A DNA stretch of 10,686 nucleotides from CAYVBN01 sp964538565 (GTDB taxonomy: Bacteria > Pseudomonadota > Alphaproteobacteria > Rhizobiales > Xanthobacteraceae). Below, piece by piece: positions 5,482 to 10,686 of the stretch. Positions within the stretch are counted from its first letter, which is position 1; every line of letters begins with the position of its first letter. The position numbers and the translations under genes were made by a program. The notes under the pieces are model-generated. The model was given only the letters and a program-made list of their open reading frames with translations. It did no database searches and had not been told where the DNA came from. The stretch lies in contig CAZIGW010000047.1 in NCBI GenBank assembly GCA_964538565.1, positions 1-10,686 on the forward strand, written 5' to 3'.

Positions 5482-7614
5482 ATGACCACAAGAGCCGATG
5501 CGAAACACGGTGCCGCGGCGGAAGCCCGCCGCGTCAGTATTGCAGCGAGCGTCGCGATGGCGCTCGCCGCTCCGCTGCTATCCGCTCAGGAGTCGGCGGA
5601 ACGATTGGAGGAAATCGTCGTGACGGCGCAGAAGCGCGCCGAGCGGCTGCAGGACGTGCCCATCCAGGTGAGCGTCTTCTCCGGGCAAAGCATTGAGGAC
5701 TCTGGCATCCGCGCGACGCAGGACTTCGTCGCTTACGTGCCCAACATGACGTTCGATCGCTCCGATACGTACCGGAACAGCTTCGTCGTGATGCGCGGGC
5801 TCACGCAGATCACGAACGCGGACTCGCCTGTTGCCGTGGTGGTCGACGGCGTGCCGCAGAACGATCAGAAGCAATTCAACATGCGCTTGTTCGACATCGA
5901 GCGTATCGAAGTGCTGAAAGGACCTCAGGGCACGCTGTATGGACGCAACGCGATCGGCGGAGCCGTCAACATCGTCACGCGCGCGCCAACCGAGAAACTG
6001 GAGGGGTTTGCCGATCTGTCCTACGGCAACGGCGACCAGTTCCAGGGCATCGCCGGCATCTCGGGGCCGCTCGGCGATGAGCGTCTGCGGTTCCGGATCT
6101 CGGGTGACTATCTCACCGACAATGGGCGGATGGACAACGCCTTCCGCGGCGATGAAGCGGATTACGTCGATCGCGACTACAACGTGCGCGCTCGGCTCAG
6201 CTTCGTCCCGAGCGAGCGCGTGTCGTTCGATCTGCGAGCACAGTACGGCGAGTTCCGCGGCAGCTCCAATCAGTACAGCGTCGTGTTCTCCGGCGACCCG
6301 AACGACTTCGTGGACCCGCGCTACAACATCCGACCATTCGCCGAGGGTGAGAACGAAGAGCTGACGTTCAAAATCGATGCAGGCGTCGGTACGGCGACGC
6401 TCACCAGCATCACCGGGTACACGCACCTCACCGAGACCAATCGCGCCGACCTCGACTTCCGCAATCCGGTGGAGAGTCCCGGAGGCTTTCTCGGGCTCGG
6501 CTTCCAGGCCGGCCAGGGACAGGACCTCGACGTCGACCTGCTCAGTCAGGAACTGCGCCTGGTGTCCGCAGCGGATCAGCGGCTGCGCTGGCTGGTCGGG
6601 GCCTACTACTTGAAGACCGACAAGAGCCTGCGCACCCGCGCCTTCATCGACCTGACGGGCGCGACCGATCAGATCGATGACCCAGGCCTCGCGATCGTGG
6701 ACACGCGCGAGGCGAACGACAACCACGCGGCCGCGGCGTTCGGGCAGATCGACTACGACCTGAGTGAGCGCTTCACGCTCACGGCCGGCGTACGCTTCGA
6801 TCGTGACGAGCGCGAGCAGACCAATCTCGCCACGGGGCTCACCAGGACCCGCGAGTTCGATCAGTGGCAGCCGAAGCTCACGCTCTCCTACAAGCCCGAC
6901 GCAAACCGCACGCTCTACGCGACCGTGAGCACCGGTTTCCGCTCCGGCGGATTCAACGCGCCGACCGTGCGCATCCCGGAGTTTGCCGAAGAGTCCCTCG
7001 TCAACTATGAGCTCGGGTTCAAGTCGAGTTGGCTGAACGGCCGCGCGCAACTGAACGGCGCGGTGTTCTACGAGCAGGTCGACGACTACCAGTACTTCTT
7101 CGTGGATGCGGCAACCGCATCGCAGATCATCGCCAACATCGACGAGGTGTCGGTGACCGGCGTCGAGCTGGAGGGGATGGTGCGACTGCTCAACCGCTGG
7201 GAAGCCTTCGCCGCATTCGGCTACAACGACAGCCAGATCGAGAAGCTGGCGGACGCCCCGCAGTTCGAGGGAAATCACACGCCGCGGAACACGACGTGGT
7301 CGGCTACGACGGGCGTACAGTATCGCGCGCCCTTCATCAACCGGCTCGCGTGGTTCGGCCGCATCGATCTGCAGCACTACGGCAACAAGTATTGGCAGAT
7401 CGACAACTTGGACGTGCAGGACCCGCGCACGTACCTGAACCTGCGCGTCGGCCTGGAAGGCGAGCGCTGGAACGCCTACCTGTGGGGCCGGAATGTCACG
7501 GACACGAAGGCGTATTCGGACTTCTATCCGCGCGAGTACTCGGGGCTCGATGTGGACATCGGCTACCGCGTGCCGCGTCGAGCGTACGGACTCCAGGTGC
7601 GCTGGACCTTCTGA
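5482..7614 (+). CDS. TonB-dependent outer-membrane receptor
   Basis: This 710-residue protein is an active transporter in the outer membrane, powered through TonB-ExbB-ExbD. The N-terminus has a signal peptide with arginines at 16-17, a hydrophobic stretch at about 19-34 and likely cleavage in PLLSA-QES near residue 35. The mature end begins with the TonB box EEIVVTA (43-49), then the plug domain, including FVVMRGL (101-107), VAVVVDGVP (117-125) and RIEVLKGPQGTLYGRNAIGG (141-160). The rest is the 22-strand barrel, ending in aromatic phenylalanine as barrel proteins usually do. There is no N-terminal STN signalling domain, so it is not of the FecA surface-signalling type. The ATG at 5482 has only a weak AGG at 5470-5472, nine bases away. 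It starts 30 bases after the amidohydrolase, so co-transcription is likely. The ligand is probably the substrate of the enzymes before it (inference). Confidence 0.95.
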   Translation: MTTRADAKHGAAAEARRVSIAASVAMALAAPLLSAQESAERLEEIVVTAQKRAERLQDVPIQVSVFSGQSIEDSGIRATQDFVAYVPNMTFDRSDTYRNSFVVMRGLTQITNADSPVAVVVDGVPQNDQKQFNMRLFDIERIEVLKGPQGTLYGRNAIGGAVNIVTRAPTEKLEGFADLSYGNGDQFQGIAGISGPLGDERLRFRISGDYLTDNGRMDNAFRGDEADYVDRDYNVRARLSFVPSERVSFDLRAQYGEFRGSSNQYSVVFSGDPNDFVDPRYNIRPFAEGENEELTFKIDAGVGTATLTSITGYTHLTETNRADLDFRNPVESPGGFLGLGFQAGQGQDLDVDLLSQELRLVSAADQRLRWLVGAYYLKTDKSLRTRAFIDLTGATDQIDDPGLAIVDTREANDNHAAAAFGQIDYDLSERFTLTAGVRFDRDEREQTNLATGLTRTREFDQWQPKLTLSYKPDANRTLYATVSTGFRSGGFNAPTVRIPEFAEESLVNYELGFKSSWLNGRAQLNGAVFYEQVDDYQYFFVDAATASQIIANIDEVSVTGVELEGMVRLLNRWEAFAAFGYNDSQIEKLADAPQFEGNHTPRNTTWSATTGVQYRAPFINRLAWFGRIDLQHYGNKYWQIDNLDVQDPRTYLNLRVGLEGERWNAYLWGRNVTDTKAYSDFYPREYSGLDVDIGYRVPRRAYGLQVRWTF

Positions 7615-7618
7615 AGCG

Positions 7619-7642
7619 CCCTTGACCGCCGCGGTTCCAGGG
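7619..7642 (+). other. Weak imperfect hairpin after the receptor gene
   Basis: CCCT (7619-7622) can pair with AGGG (7639-7642), GA (7624-7625) with TC (7636-7637), and CC (7626-7627) with GG (7633-7634), with one mismatch and one bulge. There is no T tract behind it, so it is not a convincing terminator. It might attenuate or stabilise the mRNA between the receptor and the regulator. Confidence 0.2.
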
Positions 7643-7663
7643 AGCGATAAACGCCGGGAGCTT

Positions 7664-7667
7664 GGAG
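7664..7667 (+). promoter_or_regulatory. Candidate Shine-Dalgarno deciding the regulator start
   Basis: GGAG lies 12 bases before the ATG at 7680, a long but usable spacing. The alternative TTG start at 7662 overlaps this GGAG and has GGGAG (7656-7660) only one base before it, too close for normal initiation. ATG 7680 is therefore preferred, at moderate confidence. Confidence 0.4.
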
Positions 7668-7679
7668 AATGGCCCGGCA

Positions 7680-10406
7680 ATGTCCGACCCTGGAGCCGCC
7701 GCGGCGGCGAGCGCTCAACGTCCCTTGAAATTTGCGCCCTCCACGGCGAATGGCACGCCGCTCGAGCGTGCGGCGCTAAACGCGCTGTTCCGCGACGCCG
7801 GGCCGCGAACCGTATTTCTGCTGCACGCCGTGGCCGGCGCCGGCAAGACGCATGTTCTCGCGCAATGGGCAGAACTTGCGAGAAGCCGTGGGACGACGGC
7901 GTGCTGGGTCAATCTGCAGCCTGCCGAGCGCAATCCGCGCATGCTGGTCGGGACGCTCTTCACCGCTCTCGGCCTGAGTGAATCCGCAGCGGCGCGCGCC
8001 CTACCCACGCTCTGCGCCGCGAGCGACTCGAGCGTCGATGCGTCGCTGCTCGCTGAGCGCTTGTGCGCGGCGGTACGCGAGCACGAGCGCGAGATCTTGC
8101 TCGTGCTCGACGACTATCAGCGCGCGGAGAGCGCCGCGAACGATCAGTTGCTGCAAGAGCTTTGTGAGCAGATGCCCGCGAATCTGACGCTGGCCATCGC
8201 GAGCCGCGCGACGCCCACGATCGCGGTATCGCGCATCCTGCTGCAGGGCCGACTGCACACGCTCGATCGCCAGGCGCTCGCGTTCACGCGCAATGAAACG
8301 AAGGCGTTCTTCGGGACGCCGCTTGCACCCGCGCGGCTTCGCGAGATTCTCGATGCGACCGGCGGCTGGCCGGCGGCGGTGCGCATCGCGCAGCTGAGTC
8401 TCGAGGAGTGGAACCGCGTGAAGGGCCCGCTCACGGCGGTGCGCGCGTTTCAGCGCACCTTGAGCGAGTTTCTCGCGACGGAGGTGCTCGCTCCCCTCGA
8501 GCCGCGGCTCGTCGAGTTGCTCGTCGATACGTCGATGATGGAGGTGATCGAGCCCGCAGTCGTGAACGCCATTCTCGAGAGGCACGATGGCGCGGCGATG
8601 CTTCATCAGCTCGGCACCCGCTACGGACTCGTCGAACCGGTGGATTCCGGCGCAGCGTTTCGAGTACCCGCGCCGATCCGGCAGCTGCTCCTCCAGCGGT
8701 TGCAGACTACAGAGCCCTCTCGTCGACAAGCCGTACACGTGCGCGCAGCGGCGTGGTTCGAGCGCAGCGGCGCCATTGGGGAGGCAATACGCCATTACGT
8801 GAGTGCAGAGCGGCCCGATTTGGCCGCTCGAGCTCTCGAGCGCGTCGGACCGCTGCACATCATGATCGCGGAGGGCGACGCGCGCGCCGCGCGCATCCTC
8901 GATCTGCTGCAGGAGGAGCAGCTTGCGGCCTTCCCGCGTGTCGCGCTCGCCGCTGCCTTCGTGCAGTACAAGCAAGGATTTGTCGAGGAAGCGAGCTGCC
9001 GCCTCGCAGAGCTCGCGCGCACTACCCGCGGTTTCACCGTGGACCGAGAGGGCGGCGACGATGAACGCCTGCGGATCGAAGGCGTGATCGTGGAGCTCGT
9101 GATGCAGGTGTATCGGCGATCGACCGTCACCGCTGCCGACGTTCGGAAAATCGAGAACGTTCTCGCGCCCGCCGTCGGCGCCGACCTGCGCCTGTCGATG
9201 GCGGCCAATCAGTTGCTCGGCGTGCTCAACGAGCTGCGCGGCGATTTGCAGGCGGCGACGCAAGCGCTGATCCGAGCCGAGATGCTCGATGCGAAGATCC
9301 CGCGCCCGTGGTGGACGTCGGTGTGGCTGCCCTATCACCGTGGCTCGGTGGCAATCGCGCGCGGTCACCTGCAGGAAGGGCGCTACCAGCTCCAAAAAGG
9401 GCTCAAGCGCAATCGCGACGAGTCGCTCGACAGTCCATCCTTCTGCGCATTGAGCCAGATCCTGCTCGCCGAGATCGATTACGAGACCCAGGCACTCGGC
9501 GAAGCGCGGAAGAAGATCGAAGCCGGCTTGTGGTCCGTGGAGCAGGTCGAATGCTGGTTCGACAACTGCGCATCAGGGTACGAGACCGCCGCCATGCTCG
9601 CGTACCACCGCGACGGAACCGATGGTGCCGCCGCAGTGCTCGCGCGCGCGGAGGGGATCGAGCGCGTCCGCACGCTGCTGCGCAATTTCCTGCCGATTCT
9701 TCGGGCACGCATTGCAGCGCTCGATGAGAACTGGCCGGCGGTCCGCGCGATGGTCGGTCAAAGCCGCCTGTTCGAGTTGTGGCATGCACCGAGTGACGAC
9801 AACGTGCTGTGCTGGCGTGAGTTCGATCTGGCCGGGATCGTGCTGTCCCAGCTCGCGCTCGCGAATGACGACCCCGGTCGCTGTGCGGTGCTGCTCGATA
9901 GGCTCGAGCACACGACCCGCCAAGCCGGCCGATTACGCGGACTCGCTCGTGCGCTTGCCCTGCGCGCCGTGTTGAACCATCGGCAAGGCGGCCTGCAGGC
10001 CGCACTGCCCGCATTGACGCAAGCGCTCGAGATCGGCCGCTCGCAGGGCTATGTGCGCTCGTTCGTCGACGAAGCCCGGATGTTGCGGCCGGTGCTGCGC
10101 GAACTACTCGAAACCGAGCCCGCCTCCGGCACTGCCGTGGTCTGGGCGTACGGCCGCAAGCTGCTGGAGGCCATGCCCGACGACACCGGGTCGGCCACCA
10201 CCGAACCGCCCGAGCTCTTGAGTGCCCGCGAGCGCGAAGTGCTGCGTCAGCTGACGCTCGGGCAGTCGAACAAGGCCATCGGGCGCAAGCTCGGGTTGAC
10301 CGAGCCCACGGTAAAATTCCATCTCAAGAACATCTTTCGAAAGCTCGAGGTCCGCAAGCGCACGCTGGCGGTCGCGATTGCGCAGCAGCGCGGGTTGCTT
10401 TCCTGA
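7680..10406 (+). CDS. MalT-type LuxR-family ATPase transcriptional activator
   Basis: This 908-residue cytosolic regulator belongs to the large ATP-binding LuxR class (MalT/LAL). The N-terminal NTPase has a Walker A motif AGAGKT (52-57), a Walker B LLVLDD (140-145), the sensor-like ASRATP (174-179) and TGGWPAAVRIA (227-237), a typical MalT-family block. A long helical middle part (roughly 330-800) fits the repeat-rich sensor region of this class. The C-terminus from about 845 is a LuxR helix-turn-helix: SAREREVL, then NKAIGRKLGLTEPTVKFHLK as the DNA-reading helix pair. Such proteins usually bind an inducer plus ATP, oligomerise and activate a nearby pathway. No response-regulator receiver domain or autoinducer domain is present. 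It follows the receptor by 65 bases on the same strand, so it may be co-transcribed and regulate its own operon (inference). An upstream TTG at 7662 would add six residues. Confidence 0.92.
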   Translation: MSDPGAAAAASAQRPLKFAPSTANGTPLERAALNALFRDAGPRTVFLLHAVAGAGKTHVLAQWAELARSRGTTACWVNLQPAERNPRMLVGTLFTALGLSESAAARALPTLCAASDSSVDASLLAERLCAAVREHEREILLVLDDYQRAESAANDQLLQELCEQMPANLTLAIASRATPTIAVSRILLQGRLHTLDRQALAFTRNETKAFFGTPLAPARLREILDATGGWPAAVRIAQLSLEEWNRVKGPLTAVRAFQRTLSEFLATEVLAPLEPRLVELLVDTSMMEVIEPAVVNAILERHDGAAMLHQLGTRYGLVEPVDSGAAFRVPAPIRQLLLQRLQTTEPSRRQAVHVRAAAWFERSGAIGEAIRHYVSAERPDLAARALERVGPLHIMIAEGDARAARILDLLQEEQLAAFPRVALAAAFVQYKQGFVEEASCRLAELARTTRGFTVDREGGDDERLRIEGVIVELVMQVYRRSTVTAADVRKIENVLAPAVGADLRLSMAANQLLGVLNELRGDLQAATQALIRAEMLDAKIPRPWWTSVWLPYHRGSVAIARGHLQEGRYQLQKGLKRNRDESLDSPSFCALSQILLAEIDYETQALGEARKKIEAGLWSVEQVECWFDNCASGYETAAMLAYHRDGTDGAAAVLARAEGIERVRTLLRNFLPILRARIAALDENWPAVRAMVGQSRLFELWHAPSDDNVLCWREFDLAGIVLSQLALANDDPGRCAVLLDRLEHTTRQAGRLRGLARALALRAVLNHRQGGLQAALPALTQALEIGRSQGYVRSFVDEARMLRPVLRELLETEPASGTAVVWAYGRKLLEAMPDDTGSATTEPPELLSAREREVLRQLTLGQSNKAIGRKLGLTEPTVKFHLKNIFRKLEVRKRTLAVAIAQQRGLLS

Positions 10407-10481
10407 AGTGCGTGGACCCATTGCCGACAGCGCCTCCGTTCGCGGTGGACAACGCGCCGTCACTCGTCGGTTGCCGTTAAG

Positions 10482-10517
10482 CGCCGCCCGCCCGTGCTAC
10501 AACCCGGCCGGGCGGCG
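10482..10517. terminator. Inverted repeat between convergent genes, possible bidirectional terminator
   Basis: CGCCGCCCG (10482-10490) and CGGGCGGCG (10509-10517) form a perfect 9-bp GC stem with an 18-base loop. The right arm overlaps a second palindrome, CCCGGCCGGG (10503-10512), which would compete with it. The site lies between the stop of the regulator (10406) and the stop of the - strand gene (10543), where a shared terminator would be expected. No T tract follows on either strand, so it is not a canonical intrinsic terminator. The remaining bases between the two stops show nothing else. Confidence 0.4.
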
Positions 10518-10542
10518 ACCACAACGCAACCTGCATGGACCG

Positions 10543-10686
10543 TCAGCGCTTGCGCTCGCTCACGTAAATGTCGCTCGTTCCGCCCTCGGGGACGCGGCCG
10601 AAGTAGAGGCGCTTGCCGTCGTTGGAAAGCGTGGCGCGCTGTTCGGTGCCACTCGTGTTGACGGTGGGACCTAGATTGAACGGCGG
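10543..10686 (-). CDS. PD40/TolB-like beta-propeller protein, C-terminal end only
   Basis: On the - strand the last 47 codons of a gene run from the window edge to a TGA at 10543-10545. The peptide includes ATLSNDGKRLYFGR and TSDIYVSER. The SxDGKxLYF pattern followed by SDIYVS is the hallmark of a WD40-like (PD40) beta-propeller blade, as in TolB-type and OmpA-associated propeller proteins, many of them periplasmic or outer-membrane linked. The start, any signal peptide and other domains are outside the window. It converges on the regulator gene and is probably unrelated to the hydantoinase operon. The call rests on one blade, so the full protein could carry further domains. Confidence 0.68.
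   Translation of the reverse strand, partial: PPFNLGPTVNTSGTEQRATLSNDGKRLYFGRVPEGGTSDIYVSERKR

Noticed and set aside
5578..7680. A 700-codon open frame on the - strand opposite the TonB receptor gene
   Set aside because: It mirrors the receptor gene almost end to end, its translation is rich in R, V and E with no recognisable domain, and long antisense frames are expected in GC-rich coding DNA.
8001..9395. A 464-codon open frame on the - strand opposite the LuxR-type regulator
   Set aside because: It is an antisense shadow of a well-supported gene, with arginine-rich low-information translation and no motif.

Overview
The window looks like a stretch of GC-rich Proteobacterial chromosome. 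The outer-membrane receptor starts its mature region with a TonB box and plug typical of receptor-rich Gammaproteobacteria (for example Steroidobacter-like or other Xanthomonadales-related groups) or sphingomonads. That placement is an inference from protein style, not from a database search. No rRNA, tRNA, CRISPR array, transposase or phage gene is visible.

Layout. Positions 1-131 hold the 3' end of a VOC (glyoxalase-fold) gene on the + strand. A 282-base gap follows (132-413), with a short palindrome, a helically phased direct repeat and several mutually exclusive hairpins. Five large + strand genes then run head to tail from 414 to 10406: an N-methylhydantoinase/oxoprolinase alpha subunit (hyuA-like), its beta partner (hyuB-like), a metal-dependent amidohydrolase of the imidazolonepropionase/prolidase-like group, a TonB-dependent outer-membrane receptor, and a large MalT-type LuxR regulator with an N-terminal ATPase. 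The first three genes overlap by 4 bases at each junction (GTGA, then ATGA). The receptor starts 30 bases after the amidohydrolase, and the regulator about 65 bases after the receptor. At the right edge a convergent - strand gene (stop at 10543-10545) gives the last 47 residues of a PD40/TolB-like beta-propeller protein.

Working model (inference). The five genes form one catabolic transcription unit. The receptor brings a bulky or scarce substrate across the outer membrane. The ATP-dependent HyuA/HyuB pair opens a cyclic amide (hydantoin, lactam, oxoproline-like or cyclic-dipeptide ring). The amidohydrolase cleaves the linear product, and the MalT-like protein senses an inducer and activates transcription. 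No inner-membrane transporter, HyuC-type N-carbamoylase or third carboxylase subunit is visible, so the substrate cannot be named from this window. The most unusual points are the pairing of HyuAB with a prolidase-like amidohydrolase, an altered signature in HyuB, and the leader upstream of hyuA.
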